A DNA stretch of 64,000 nt from Helicobacter pylori. Lineage in GTDB: Bacteria > Campylobacterota > Campylobacteria > Campylobacterales > Helicobacteraceae. Below the pieces are notes generated by a model that saw nothing but the letters and a program-made list of their open reading frames with translations, had not been told where the DNA came from and did no database searches. Made by a program: the position numbers and the translations under genes. This document shows, in pieces, positions 17,936 to 28,800 of this stretch (positions within the stretch are counted from its first letter, which is position 1; each line of letters starts with the position of its first letter). The DNA lies in assembly GCF_030062585.1 (NCBI RefSeq), contig NZ_CP071935.1, positions 1-64,000 of the forward strand. The letters run 5' to 3'.

Positions 17936-20422
17936 ATGCGCGTTACCTTTGGCTCAAAATACAACCAAATGAATAACTATCAAAACGCTTTACAAAATAA
18001 AATCAACGACGCTAACACGCAGATCGCTTCAGGGCTAAAAATCCGTTATGGTTATCAAAACAGCGACATTAACAACCAGAATTTAAAATTCCAATACGAA
18101 GAAAACACCTTGGATCAAGGCATTGATGTGGCTCAAAACGCTTACACTTCAACGCTCAATACCGACAAAGCCTTGCAAGAATTTTCTAAAACGATGGAGG
18201 CGTTTAAAACCAAACTCATCCAATCCGCTAACGATGTGCATTCAGAAACTTCTCGCGCCGCTATCGCTAACGATTTAGAACGCTTAAAAGAGCATATGAT
18301 AAATGTTGCTAACACTTCTATAGGGGGGGAATTTTTATTTGGGGGCAGTAAGGTGGATAGACCTCCCATTGATAGCGAGGGGAAATACCATGGCAATGGC
18401 GAAGATTTAAACGCGCTTATTAGCTCTGATAACCTTGTGCCTTATAATATCAGCGGGCAAGATTTGTTTTTAGGCGCGGATAAAGACAAACACAAACTCA
18501 TCACCACCAACATTAAATTACTCAATCAAAACAAGCTCCACCCTGATGTGATGGACGCTTTAGAGCATTCTTCATTACCTGAAGAAGTTTTCATTAAACC
18601 TAGCGATACCTTGCGAGAACTCATCGGCGATAACGATAAAGACCCCACTAATGACCCTAAAGAGTTTTTTTATTTGCAGGGCGTTAGGCCTGATGGCTCT
18701 AGTTTTAAAGAAAAATTCGCGCTCTCTAAAGCCTATCAAAATCAAGAAAGCGCGACTAAAGTGAGCGATTTATTGGATAAAATCGCTCACGCTTACGGGA
18801 ACACTTCACAAAATAAAGTCGTGGATGTGAGTTTGAACAATTGGGGGCAAATTGAGATCAAAAACCTAACCCCCGGCAGTGAAAATTTGGATTTTCATTT
18901 GATTTCTAGCGATGGGGATTTTGACGATTTAGACGCCTTACGATCTAGCGGTAAAAGGGTTACTGAATACGTCAAAAGCGCGTTTGTAACGGATAGGAGT
19001 TTGAGCCAAGTTAAAGCGGTGCCTAACATGTATAATCCCAAGGTGCTTGAAATCCCTAGCGTGTTTATCACTAAAGATAATGTTTTAGCCAACAAAAACA
19101 CCAAATTGAGCGAGATTTTTGGCGATAAGGTGGAAACTTTAAAAATCAACGCCAGCCGCTTGGACGAAACAAGCGCTATTAAAATCCCAAACCTCCCTAT
19201 TAATTTGGATATTCCCATTCTTTTAGACGTGAAAAACTCTACGATTAAAGATTTGAAAGACGCGATTAAAGATCGTTTTAATAATGAAGTGGATGTGGAA
19301 ATTGCAACGAACGGGCGTTTGAGGATCATTGACAATTCTTCTAAAGAATCGCCTATTTCTTTGGCTTTAAGCACTTTAGATGATAAAGGGCTAGAAGTGG
19401 CCGGCATTCCTACCAATAATGCGAGCGAATACCAAAAAACCTACTTCAATAAAGAAGGGGCAAAATTAGAAAGCAATGTCGCTCAAACCGCTCAAAATGG
19501 CGCGGCTAATGGCTCTACTAAACTGAGTGAAGCCGCTAAGGGGAGTTTAGAAAATAGCGTTTTTAACATGAAATTAAACGATGTGAATGGCTTATTTTTG
19601 GAAGCACAAATAAACTTGGATAATAATGGGGCTTTTTTGAGTTTGCCTAATGGCGTTAAAATCCCGCTTTATGACCCCACAAGCGCTGATATTCAAGCGT
19701 CTAAACCCAATGAAGTCACTTACAGGCAGCTCATGGATGCGATGAGCATCGCGCTCAATTACAGCAACACTGACCCTGCAATCTACCAACAAATCAGCGA
19801 TAACCCTACTTCAAAAGAAAGCAAGGAGCGCTTTATTGGATTGTTAAAACAAGCTAAAGACAACCTTTCTGTCAATTTGAATGAAGAGGGAAAAGTCATT
19901 ATCCAAGACAACATGCATTCAAACACCAAAATGCAGTTCATGCTTTTTGATAAAGACGCGAATGATTTTTCTCAAAACGCCTTACACAGCGACAAACCAA
20001 GCCTTAAATTAAACGCTAATAACGCTCTAATTATTGACAAGCCAAGCGTGAATTTTTTTGATCAATTAGAAAATACCATCACCTCTGTAAGAAAGGGGAT
20101 TTATCGCCCGGACGCTTTAGGGGATACTTATTCTAGCGACATGCGTAATTTAGGCATTCAAAACGGCATCACCCTTATAGATCACTTGAGCGATCACATA
20201 GAAAAAATGATCGCTAAAAACGGCGCTCATGGCAAAGCGTTTGAAAACATTATCAGGCGTAATGAAGTTTTAAAAACGCAAGTTCAAAGCATTCGTGGGG
20301 AAACGACCGGCACGGATATGGCAGAAACTTATAACAAATTTTCCAATCTCACTAACAACTATAATGCCGTTTTGGCTTCCACGAACAAAATCAATAATCT
20401 GTCTTTAACGAAGTATTTATAG
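17936..20422 (+). CDS. flgL: Flagellar hook-filament junction protein FlgL (HAP3)
   Basis: Secreted through the flagellar export apparatus, it joins hook to filament. The conserved ends mark it: MRVTFGSKYNQMNNYQNALQ with a flagellin-like coiled N-terminus, and a C-terminal coil ending AVLASTNKINNLSLTKYL. At 828 residues it is far longer than the roughly 320 of E. coli FlgL; the extra residues form a large central, surface-exposed region. The ATG at 17936 has AAGGA about seven bases upstream. A sigma-54 type promoter precedes it. It is monocistronic here and converges on amiE. Confidence 0.93.
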   Translation: MRVTFGSKYNQMNNYQNALQNKINDANTQIASGLKIRYGYQNSDINNQNLKFQYEENTLDQGIDVAQNAYTSTLNTDKALQEFSKTMEAFKTKLIQSANDVHSETSRAAIANDLERLKEHMINVANTSIGGEFLFGGSKVDRPPIDSEGKYHGNGEDLNALISSDNLVPYNISGQDLFLGADKDKHKLITTNIKLLNQNKLHPDVMDALEHSSLPEEVFIKPSDTLRELIGDNDKDPTNDPKEFFYLQGVRPDGSSFKEKFALSKAYQNQESATKVSDLLDKIAHAYGNTSQNKVVDVSLNNWGQIEIKNLTPGSENLDFHLISSDGDFDDLDALRSSGKRVTEYVKSAFVTDRSLSQVKAVPNMYNPKVLEIPSVFITKDNVLANKNTKLSEIFGDKVETLKINASRLDETSAIKIPNLPINLDIPILLDVKNSTIKDLKDAIKDRFNNEVDVEIATNGRLRIIDNSSKESPISLALSTLDDKGLEVAGIPTNNASEYQKTYFNKEGAKLESNVAQTAQNGAANGSTKLSEAAKGSLENSVFNMKLNDVNGLFLEAQINLDNNGAFLSLPNGVKIPLYDPTSADIQASKPNEVTYRQLMDAMSIALNYSNTDPAIYQQISDNPTSKESKERFIGLLKQAKDNLSVNLNEEGKVIIQDNMHSNTKMQFMLFDKDANDFSQNALHSDKPSLKLNANNALIIDKPSVNFFDQLENTITSVRKGIYRPDALGDTYSSDMRNLGIQNGITLIDHLSDHIEKMIAKNGAHGKAFENIIRRNEVLKTQVQSIRGETTGTDMAETYNKFSNLTNNYNAVLASTNKINNLSLTKYL

Positions 20423-20505
20423 TCTTTTGGTGGTTTTTAAGCGTTCTAAAAAGAGGTATTAAAATGCCTTTTAAGCTTCTATGAAGCCCCCCCTCCCCTT
20501 ATCCT

Positions 20506-21525
20506 TTATTTCGTGGGCAAATCGCCTACAGGACAAGCGGCCACACCCACGCTTGGGCGAGTGAATTTTTCTACATTTTCTTGAGCTTTTTTGGGGTCAT
20601 TAACCCAAGTTTTATAGAACTCAAAAGGGCATTCCGCCACACCCTTATCCCCATCGCCACTAGCAAAAACCCCACTATAACCTCTGTGTAAGAGTTTGAA
20701 GAGTTGGTTTTGGCTTTGGTCGTATTTCCTCGCATCACGGATTTGTTGCACGGAAAGTTGAGCGTATTGAAGACCATTTTCTTCTTCCCCGCATTCGCCC
20801 AAAGTATGCCCATCAAAACCAATAATGCTAGAATGCCCAAAATAGGAATACACCCCATCAAAACCGGTCGCATTCGCTACCGCTACATAACATTGATTAG
20901 CCCACGCCATGGCTTTCACTATCGCAATTTGTTGCTCCTTAGCCGGATACATGTAACCTTGACAGCGCACAATGAGTTCTGCCCCACGCATCGCGCAATC
21001 GCGCCAAATTTCAGGGTAGTTCCCATCATCGCAGATGATCAAAGAAACTTTCAAGCCCTTAGGCCCATCAACCACATAGGTTTTATCCCCAGGATACCAG
21101 CATTCAATAGGGCACCAAGGCAAGATTTTGCGGTATTTTTGCACGATCTCACCCTTATCGTTGACAAGAATCAAAGTGTTATAAGGATTCTTTTTGGCTT
21201 GCTCGTGTTTTTCCCCAGTCAAAGAGAACACTCCCCAAACCTTGTTTTTCTTACAAGCCTCAGCAAAGATCGCAGTTTCTTCTCCAGGAACGCTTGCGGC
21301 TGTGTCAAACATTTCTTGTCTGTCATACATGATCCCATGCGTGCTGTATTCGGGGAAGATAATCAGATCCAATCCGGGCAAACCTTGTTTGACCCCACCG
21401 ATCACCTTAGCGATATTGCGACAATTTTCCAACACTTGTTCTTTAGTGTGGAGTCTAGGCATCTTATAATTAACTACCGCTACACCCACAGTATCGGGGC
21501 TGCTACTAATATCTCCATGTCTCAT
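20506..21525 (-). CDS. amiE: Aliphatic amidase AmiE
   Basis: Cytosolic hydrolase of 339 residues that splits short aliphatic amides to ammonia and the acid, one of the ammonia sources of H. pylori besides urease. It is very close to Pseudomonas AmiE from its first residues ([20 protein letters not shown]). The Glu-Lys-Cys triad is in FPEYSTHG (Glu59), QKYRKILPW (about 134) and [12 protein letters not shown] (about 166). AAGGAAC precedes the ATG. A perfect palindrome like a Fur box lies about 100 bases upstream; amiE is reported to be iron/Fur responsive. It stands alone between flgL and the pabB group. Confidence 0.97.
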   Translation of the reverse strand: MRHGDISSSPDTVGVAVVNYKMPRLHTKEQVLENCRNIAKVIGGVKQGLPGLDLIIFPEYSTHGIMYDRQEMFDTAASVPGEETAIFAEACKKNKVWGVFSLTGEKHEQAKKNPYNTLILVNDKGEIVQKYRKILPWCPIECWYPGDKTYVVDGPKGLKVSLIICDDGNYPEIWRDCAMRGAELIVRCQGYMYPAKEQQIAIVKAMAWANQCYVAVANATGFDGVYSYFGHSSIIGFDGHTLGECGEEENGLQYAQLSVQQIRDARKYDQSQNQLFKLLHRGYSGVFASGDGDKGVAECPFEFYKTWVNDPKKAQENVEKFTRPSVGVAACPVGDLPTK

Positions 21526-21622
21526 ATTATGTTCCTTGTTTTTTGATGAGAGTTCCTACAAACCCTCTACTTGGATTTATAAAATAATTGTGTAAATGGA
21601 TCTATAATGAATATAAAAACTT

Positions 21623-21637
21623 TAATCATTATGATTA
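21623..21637. promoter_or_regulatory. Palindrome resembling a Fur box upstream of amiE
   Basis: TAATCATTATGATTA is a perfect 7-1-7 inverted repeat, close to the published H. pylori Fur consensus TAATAATNATTATTA (two mismatches, placed symmetrically). It lies 98-112 bases before the amiE ATG, near possible -10 sequences TATAGAT (21600-21606) and TATAAAT (21575-21581) on the minus strand. Confidence 0.6.
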
Positions 21638-21719
21638 TTGTGGGTGAGTTTTAACTTTTTTGCTCCATTTGGTAACCTATTTCTAGAAAAATGAGTTTTT
21701 AGCCACTCTGTTTTTATGG

Positions 21720-23399
21720 TTATTTTATTCCCACCTCCACTAAGCCATGTAGTGCGTTAATGCAATAGATTTTAGCCGCTTTTTGCAAATCGTGTAATTT
21801 TAAAGGGGCATGCTCAACAAGACCCTTTTTTAACAATCCCACAACACCCGTCCCGTTTAACGCGCCCGCGCTGAAATAAGGGGTTAAAAGCCTGTTGTGG
21901 ATTTCTAAAATAAGATTGCTCCTAGCGCCCTCAGTGAGTTCTAGATCCTTGTTATAAAAGATTTCATCAAACATAACGCCTTTTTTAATGAGCGCTCGAG
22001 CCTTTTGATAAAAAGGGGCGTAAGTGGTCTTGTGGTATAAAAAATCGTTGTGTTTGTCAATGGGGGCTTCACTCAAACGGATTTCTAGGCTTTTTAAAGG
22101 CTCTAAGGTTTTGTATTCTTTAATGAGCTTGCCCTTTTTGTTGAGTAAAACCCTTAAAACCCCTTCTTTTTCCAATTCAAAGTCTAAAAGATTGTCATCG
22201 TATTTAAAGTTAAAGTATTGGGCGCTACTAATAAGGCGTTCTTTATGGGCGTTTTTATTATTGATCTCTAATTTTTGATCCTTTTTGATAATTTTCATCG
22301 TCTCTACAATCTCAAATTCTATTTTGGGCATCACAAAAAAGGATTTTAAAAAGCTCTCTTCATATTCCTTTGAAGCTTTACTTTTATAAGTTACCCCACT
22401 CCCTACCCCCAAATGCAAAAAATCTTCATGCGTTCTTTTTTCTAAAGTGCGGATAGGCACGCTAAAAAGGGCTTTTTTTTCTTCAACCATGCCTATCGCC
22501 CCGCAATACACCCCCCTAGGGCGTTTTTCTAATTCTTCAATGATTTGCATGGTTTTTATTTTAGGGCATCCGGTCACAGAGCCGCAAGGGAACAACGCCT
22601 TAAAAATCTCAAACAAGCTTGTTTTTAGGGGCAATTGAGCTTCAATCTCGCTTATCATTTGATACACGCTCGGCAAGCTAATGATTTCAAACAATTGATT
22701 GACTTTCACGCTATTTTTTAAGGCTAAACGGCTCAAATCGTTACGCAATAAATCCACAATCATCACATTTTCGCTTCTGTTTTTGTCATCATTTTGCAAA
22801 AACAATCGGTTTTTTTCATCTATCAAGGGGTTGTTTGAGCGAGCGATCGTGCCTTTCATGGGTTTTGTAATAATCTTAATCGCTGTGTCCAAAAACTCTA
22901 ATTCAAAAAACAATTCCGGCGAAAAGCTTAAAACGCTCCCAAACTCATTTTCTATAAAAGCCTTAAAAGGCGTGTTTTGGTTGTGTATCACTTCCTTAAA
23001 AACGCGCTTCAGTTTGGCTTTAGTGTCTAAAAATAAATCCATCGTGAGATTCACTTGATAGGTATCGCCGTTTTTGAGGTATTCTTTAACGGCTTTAAAC
23101 TGCTTGAAATAAGTTTTTTGATCTAAAGAGCTGTGGATTTTAGGGTAAAACGCATGCTCTTTTAAAGGCTCTAAAGAATATTTTTTTCTTTCTAAGAATT
23201 GTTCAAAATACAAAAAAGGGGTTTGACTTTGAAAATTTTCATCTAAAAACGCTAATCGCGCTTCGTATAAAAGATACCCCACAAAATACCCATTCCCCCT
23301 ATTTTGAGAGATGAAATCCAAGGCGTTTTTAAGCTCATTAAGATTAGTGGCTGTGAGTTTTTTAACGCTTTTTTGATATTTAAAATCCCCAAAAATCAT
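21720..23399 (-). CDS. pabB: Fused aminodeoxychorismate synthase component I / aminodeoxychorismate lyase (PabB-PabC)
   Basis: A 559-residue two-domain enzyme for p-aminobenzoate, the folate precursor. Residues 1 to about 345 are the chorismate-binding domain with SVTGCPKIKTMQ and YCGAIGMVE. From about 390 the rest looks like a class IV aminotransferase-type lyase: DEIFYNKDLELTEGARSNLI and FSAGALNGTGVV. The fusion would carry out both synthase and lyase steps, but a separate glutaminase (PabA) is not in this window. The ATG directly follows the TAA of the DUF2156-like gene, so the two are translationally linked. Similar fusions are known in other epsilonproteobacteria. Confidence 0.88.
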   Translation of the reverse strand: MIFGDFKYQKSVKKLTATNLNELKNALDFISQNRGNGYFVGYLLYEARLAFLDENFQSQTPFLYFEQFLERKKYSLEPLKEHAFYPKIHSSLDQKTYFKQFKAVKEYLKNGDTYQVNLTMDLFLDTKAKLKRVFKEVIHNQNTPFKAFIENEFGSVLSFSPELFFELEFLDTAIKIITKPMKGTIARSNNPLIDEKNRLFLQNDDKNRSENVMIVDLLRNDLSRLALKNSVKVNQLFEIISLPSVYQMISEIEAQLPLKTSLFEIFKALFPCGSVTGCPKIKTMQIIEELEKRPRGVYCGAIGMVEEKKALFSVPIRTLEKRTHEDFLHLGVGSGVTYKSKASKEYEESFLKSFFVMPKIEFEIVETMKIIKKDQKLEINNKNAHKERLISSAQYFNFKYDDNLLDFELEKEGVLRVLLNKKGKLIKEYKTLEPLKSLEIRLSEAPIDKHNDFLYHKTTYAPFYQKARALIKKGVMFDEIFYNKDLELTEGARSNLILEIHNRLLTPYFSAGALNGTGVVGLLKKGLVEHAPLKLHDLQKAAKIYCINALHGLVEVGIK

Positions 23400-24272
23400 T
23401 TAATTTTTAGCAACCGCTTCGTATTTGTCTATCAAAAACACCGGGTTATAGCTCATTTTAGACCTTCTCAAACCCTCTAATCCTAGATCTTCTTCTCTGT
23501 TAGCGTAAGTTAGATGGCTAAATTCATTCAAAAGCAATTGTTGGTTGATGATCTGATACGCGCCTGCAATATCTGCGCGGGCTTTTTCAATGTGAATGAG
23601 CGCGCTCTCTTCGTTTAAAACTTCTCCAAAACTAAACGAGACTATTTCTCCATTAACCCTAACAAGCCCCCCTTTCACATCCAAGCTTTCATAATTTTCT
23701 AACACGCTTTGAATGCCCTTATTTTCATTGATTAGCCCTATATCATCGGTTTGGCTTTCTAAAAACCACTCTTGAAAGGCTTCTAAAACTTCCTTTTTAT
23801 TTTGAGGAGAAATTTTTTCATAAACAAAATTCGCATAATTGGTTAAAAACTGGTTTAAGTGGTTTTTTTTCTTATGGTATTTTTTCCCTTTGAGCGCGAT
23901 CAATTCTTCAACAGAATAAACATAATCGCTCCTGTCTCGGTTGTAAGTGAAATCAAACACCCCTACAAAATTGTCTTTCAAATCGTCTTTTTGCTCTAAA
24001 GTCAGGGAGTGGAATCTTAAATTTTTTTCTAATTTCAAAAGCTCTTCCACACATTCAAACGCATTCTTACCGATAGGATAGAAATAAAAGGGTTTTTGAT
24101 TTTCATAAGTGGTTTGAATCACCAAGCAATCCCTAATCACAGCCACTTGAATAAGCCTTGCGTGCTGCCATAAAAAACAATTGGTAAAACTCACATCTGA
24201 TAACACGATTTTTTGAGCGCTTAAAAACCTTGAAAACAAGTCCTTATGCGCTAGGGTAATTTTTTCAAACAT
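23400..24272 (-). CDS. DUF2156-like protein (GNAT-type acyl/aminoacyl transferase fold)
   Basis: A 290-residue soluble protein. The pattern YSVEELIALKGKKYHKKKNH, then a stretch with NGEIVSFSFGEVLNEESALIHIEKA and YQIINQQL, fits the GNAT-like fold of the C-terminal half of phosphatidylglycerol lysyltransferases (DUF2156). There are no membrane segments, so lipid transfer as in MprF is not implied. The function is unknown. It lies between the chorismate mutase and pabB genes in one tight group. Confidence 0.65.
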   Translation of the reverse strand: MFEKITLAHKDLFSRFLSAQKIVLSDVSFTNCFLWQHARLIQVAVIRDCLVIQTTYENQKPFYFYPIGKNAFECVEELLKLEKNLRFHSLTLEQKDDLKDNFVGVFDFTYNRDRSDYVYSVEELIALKGKKYHKKKNHLNQFLTNYANFVYEKISPQNKKEVLEAFQEWFLESQTDDIGLINENKGIQSVLENYESLDVKGGLVRVNGEIVSFSFGEVLNEESALIHIEKARADIAGAYQIINQQLLLNEFSHLTYANREEDLGLEGLRRSKMSYNPVFLIDKYEAVAKN

Positions 24273-24284
24273 AACAACTCTCTT

Positions 24285-24575
24285 TTATTTTTTTAACTCT
24301 TTTAGGGCGTTTTCTTGAAATTTTCTAGAAATCTTAAAAACCTCTGCATAAAAACCCGCAAGGATTTCTCCATTCAAATGCTTGAAACCCCTTTGGCTGA
24401 GTCGTTTTAAAATCTCTTGTTCTCTTTTAGGGCAATAAATGGGGTTTTCTTGTTTAATAAGAGCGATTTTTAAAGCGATTTCTAAGCGTTTGTCTAAAAG
24501 ATCGCTCAATTCATTATCCAACGCATCAATTTCAGCCCTTAAATTTTCTAAAAGACTATCCAAATTCTTTTGCAT
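24285..24575 (-). CDS. Chorismate mutase, AroQ type
   Basis: A 96-residue, fully helical protein of the AroQ class, which turns chorismate into prephenate for Phe/Tyr. LRAEIDALDNELSDLLDKRLEIALKI carries the active-site arginine and the dimer helix, followed by IYCPKREQEILKRL with Lys and Arg, and a final helix IAGFYAEVFKISR-like (here ILAGFYAEVFKISRKFQ). It is a stand-alone domain of about the minimum size. The start is five bases after lysA. The catalytic set was judged by eye only. Confidence 0.8.
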   Translation of the reverse strand: MQKNLDSLLENLRAEIDALDNELSDLLDKRLEIALKIALIKQENPIYCPKREQEILKRLSQRGFKHLNGEILAGFYAEVFKISRKFQENALKELKK

Positions 24576-24579
24576 CTAA

Positions 24580-25797
24580 TCAAACCCCCTTTAAGCCTTC
24601 TTCTTCTAACCGCCATAAATCTTCTAAAGCCTCTCTTTTTCTAATCACTCTGATTTTGTGATCTTCTAGGGCTAATTCTAAGAGTTTGGGGCGCGAATTG
24701 TATTGACTGGCCATGCTAGAGCCATAAGCCCCAACCTTTTCTATGGCTAATTTATCGCCTGGCTCTAATTCTGGCAAATTGGCGTCTTTTAAAAAAGTGT
24801 CGCTGCTCTCGCACACAGGCCCTACCACATCGCAAGGCGAAATCTCACGCCCCCTACAAGGCGTTATGACCCTTATGGCATGCTTAGCATGATACAAACT
24901 GGGGCGTAAAAAATCATTCATGCCCGCATCCACGATTACAAAGCGCTTGTTTTGAGCCTTTTTTTCATACAAAACCTGCATGATCAATTCCCCACTCTCA
25001 GCCACGATGGATCGGCCCGGCTCACAAATAATGGTCAAATCCAAGCCTTGAAGCGCGTTTAAAATCCCTTGCGCGTAATCATAAAGCTTGATAGTCTCTT
25101 CATTTTCATAGCTCACGCCAATGCCTCCACCCACATCAAAAAAACGCAAATCAATCCCTAAAGCTATCAAAGATTTAGCGATTTTAGCCACCTTTTGACT
25201 CGCTTCTATAATCGGATCTAAATCTAAGAGCTGCGATCCGATATGAAAATGCACGCTAACAGGCTCTAAAAACGCGCTTTTTTTAGCCCAAAGAAACATT
25301 TCTAAAGCTTCTTTTTCTCCCACGCCGAACTTATTTTCTTTCAAACCGGTAGAAATATAGGGGTGCGTTTTAGCATCAATGTTAGGGTTGATTCGAATGG
25401 AAATCCTAGCCTTTATCCCTAAAGATTGAGCGGTTGTTTCAATCGTTTTTAATTCCATAAAACTTTCCACATTCAAAAATAAAATGTTGAGTTTTAGGGC
25501 TTGCTCTATTTCAAATGCGCTCTTACCCACCCCACTAAACACGATCCTATAAGGCTTGATCCCGGCTTTTAAAGCCCTATATATCTCGCCTATGGAAACG
25601 CAATCCGCCCCGCTCCCTAAATGCGCCAATAAAGAGAGGATACTCAAATTAGAATTCGCCTTTAAAGCGTAGCAAATCAAAGATTTACGCCCCTTAAACG
25701 CTTCTTTATAATTCAAAAAAGCCTGTTTGATCTTGTCAAAATCATAGAGGTAAAAAGGGGTTTTATAAGTTTGAAACAGCTCTTCATAATTAAACAT
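24580..25797 (-). CDS. lysA: Diaminopimelate decarboxylase
   Basis: PLP enzyme of 405 residues that makes L-lysine from meso-diaminopimelate, the last step of the pathway. PLP-Lys is in SLICYALKANSNLSIL, the HIGSQLLD loop and the glycine-rich phosphate site FFDVGGGIGVSY are present, and the C-terminal domain has CEPGRSIVAESG and the CESSDTF catalytic cysteine loop. The length is normal. It is the first gene of the lysA, chorismate mutase, DUF2156-like, pabB group. Confidence 0.96.
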   Translation of the reverse strand: MFNYEELFQTYKTPFYLYDFDKIKQAFLNYKEAFKGRKSLICYALKANSNLSILSLLAHLGSGADCVSIGEIYRALKAGIKPYRIVFSGVGKSAFEIEQALKLNILFLNVESFMELKTIETTAQSLGIKARISIRINPNIDAKTHPYISTGLKENKFGVGEKEALEMFLWAKKSAFLEPVSVHFHIGSQLLDLDPIIEASQKVAKIAKSLIALGIDLRFFDVGGGIGVSYENEETIKLYDYAQGILNALQGLDLTIICEPGRSIVAESGELIMQVLYEKKAQNKRFVIVDAGMNDFLRPSLYHAKHAIRVITPCRGREISPCDVVGPVCESSDTFLKDANLPELEPGDKLAIEKVGAYGSSMASQYNSRPKLLELALEDHKIRVIRKREALEDLWRLEEEGLKGV

Positions 25798-25844
25798 GGA
25801 AAAACCTAACCATAAAATTTGAACGAAGCATTATAGCAAAAAAG

Positions 25845-28800
25845 CTAAAACGCCACTCGCATGCCCACATTCCCAGTTATATTAATGTCCTGGTATTGTA
25901 AACCCATTTTAAGCCCCACCCCCGCATTCACATACATCAAACGCCACAAATGCATTTCGCCTCCTGTGATCACGCTCGCAAAAGTGTTGAAAATTTCCCC
26001 CTTGCGATACAATAAAGTGTCCCCACCCACAAAACGCACCATATTGCCGCCTTTAGCTTTGATCAAAAGATCCCTGCCCAACCTCGCCGTTACAAAATAA
26101 TAGGAATTTTGACCAAAATATTTACGGCTCTCTAGCCCCATGTTGAGCGTTAAAACCGATTCGTTAGAGGGGTTTGAATGCATGACGAATTGTTGGTAAG
26201 CTGGATTTTGCATTTTGCCTTTCATCCCGCTCAAGCCTATGAAATGATAGCTCAAGCCTACTTGAGGTTTTAGCACCACGCTTTTTTGTTTGAACATGAA
26301 ATCATAGCCGTAATTCCCATTCACGCTTGTTGTCCAAGTGTTGTAGTTGTAGCGTTGGTTCAACACAGAGAGCAAAGAATTAGAAGAATTGATATGACTC
26401 GCATTGCCTCCATAAGTTTCATTCGCGCTCAAAGTGAATTCGTTTCTTTTTAAAAAAGCCCTCGCATACATCCCCACATCCACATTATTACCCAAAGAAC
26501 GCATGATATTCCCATTAAAGTCGCTATAGCCATAAGCCACATAACCCCCAAGGATCACGTTTTTAACCAACCGGTCATAACCCACGTTCAAGCCATAAAG
26601 CGTGCCATTGCCCCCAGAAATAAAGCTCGCTCCTCCCACCCCTTGAATCCAAAGGTTATTTGGGTGTTTGCTGAGTTGAGAGTATTTGACAAAAACCTCG
26701 CTAGGGTTAGGATCGCTAAAACGCTTGTTTTTAAGATCTAACAAGCGCTCTGAAAAATTGGACTCTCCCTCTCTAGCCCTAAAATCAGAGAGTTTGGTTA
26801 AACGGCTGGTTTGTTGGGTGTAACTCGCCAATTCTAAAAGGTTGGTAGCGTTATTTCTAAAATTAGGGTTAGAAATCAAGCTTGCGGTGTTTTGAAGATC
26901 TTTTGTTACGCCTAAGATTTCATTCAAAGAGTGGTTTTTTAAATAAATCGGCGCAAAAAGCGGGTTTTCTTTAGTGTCCATCATCAATGTTGAAAGCCAC
27001 TTGATAGCGTTCCCCCCAACAGCCTCAATTTGATTGAGCGCGCTTTGCCCTTGAATGCCCACAATGTAATCTTGTAAAGTAGGGGGGGTAAAGTCCATGA
27101 TCCTATCGCCATAAGACATTTTAATCTGGTCATGAAGAACAGAAAGGCTTAAAATGTTGTTTTGATGGGCGTTGTTTGAGTCAGGCAAGACTACGCTTAA
27201 TAATAACCCCTTATCTTGTAATAAAACCCGTTGACCCAAATAAGTCAATACGCCGTTTTTTTCCTCTATGTGGTTTCCGTTGATATTGATTAAGGTATAG
27301 AGCTTCAAATACGATTGCAAGCTGTTAGGGTTGATATTGTAATCAATGTAACGGCTGCTTTTTAATAAGGTGTAAGTCGTGTTATTGGCCATGCTGTTAT
27401 TGACATTGATAAAAGGCGTTTGAGTGGCATTGAGATTGATGATCCCCTCTGCTTGAATGAGCGGATTTACAGGCGTTTGAGAATTTTCTAAATTAAAATG
27501 GATCGTTCCCAAATTATTCAAAGCCCCCCCTATTTCTAACCCATAAATCCCGGTGCTTAAAGAAGCGTTTGAAGCGATCACTAAATTTTGAAGCACCTCT
27601 ATTTTTTGCGTGGCGTTGTTGTTGAACGCTCTTTGAATGTTTAAGTTATTCGTTACAAAGCTGGCGTTTTTTTCTAACACCGCTTGGTTGGAAATCGTGA
27701 GGTTGTTGGCTTGGAATTGAGCGTTATTGTAAAGATACAGGTTTTTAACGTTTGCAGAGCCTTTAATCTTTGAAAGATCAACCACCCCGTTAGCGTAAAT
27801 ATTGCCTGAAAAATTGAAACCATTCGCCGTAACTATCAAACTCTCATCGTTATTATTCAAGGCGATTGGCGCGTTATTTGACGCGTTACTAGAAGAAGCG
27901 TTATTTTGAGTGGTGAGCGCGCAAGGGTTTGTAGCGTTAGCTGCAGTTGGAGTGCTTTGTTGCACGCAACTGGCGTTGATAAACAGATCGCCTTGAGACA
28001 CAGAAATATTGTTACTACCGGCATTAATCTTAAGGCCGTTGCTGGCATCAAGCGTGGTGATGTTAATGTTAGAAACTTGATTGGACAATAAATTGAGCGT
28101 TCCAGAATGGTTAGTGAAAGCGATGTGGTTGTTTCCGGCAAAAATCAATGAATTTCCTGCGTTAAAAGAAAGCGTGCCTCCATTAGCGTTAGAGAAAGTG
28201 GAATTTTGCACAAAAACATTGCCTTGCGCGTTGAAACTAAAATCCCCTTTTTGCCACACTTGACTCAAACCATAGGGAGCGAAAAGCCCCTTTTTACCAA
28301 GATTAGGCATCAAATCCCCCAAACCTTGTTCATAAATAGGCCCTAAGCCTTTAGCCGCTAGGACTTTGTCTAAAACGCTTTTAATCTGCTGGTTTTGCAG
28401 CAAGCTTTCTAAAGAATTGAGCGTGTCTTGGCCTAAAAATTCGCCAATCATTTGCTTGCCTAAAGCCACTACATCGTTTTTTAAAGCGTTGCTCGGTTTG
28501 ACAATATCTTGCAACATCACGCTTATGATTTGCCCTATATCGTTAGCGGAAATAAAGCTAGTGATCTGATTGAACAACCCTTTTTTACTCAATAAATCAT
28601 TGATTGACATGCTGCCTATCAGCTTTTCAGGGTTTTGCAAATCAATGCCCCCTAGTCCGGCTAATCCCCCCACTAGCCCGGTCCAAAAGCCTAATTTTTG
28701 TCTGATCAAATCCTTAATCGCCGTGTTCAAACCGCTATCATTCATGAGGTTATCAAAATTATTCTGCCCCAAAAGTTGGCTTAGGGTTTGATTTTTTTGT

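Noticed and set aside
20475..20487. GCTTC/GAAGC hairpin between flgL and amiE as a terminator
   Set aside because: The stem is only five pairs with no convincing T run; it may be chance.
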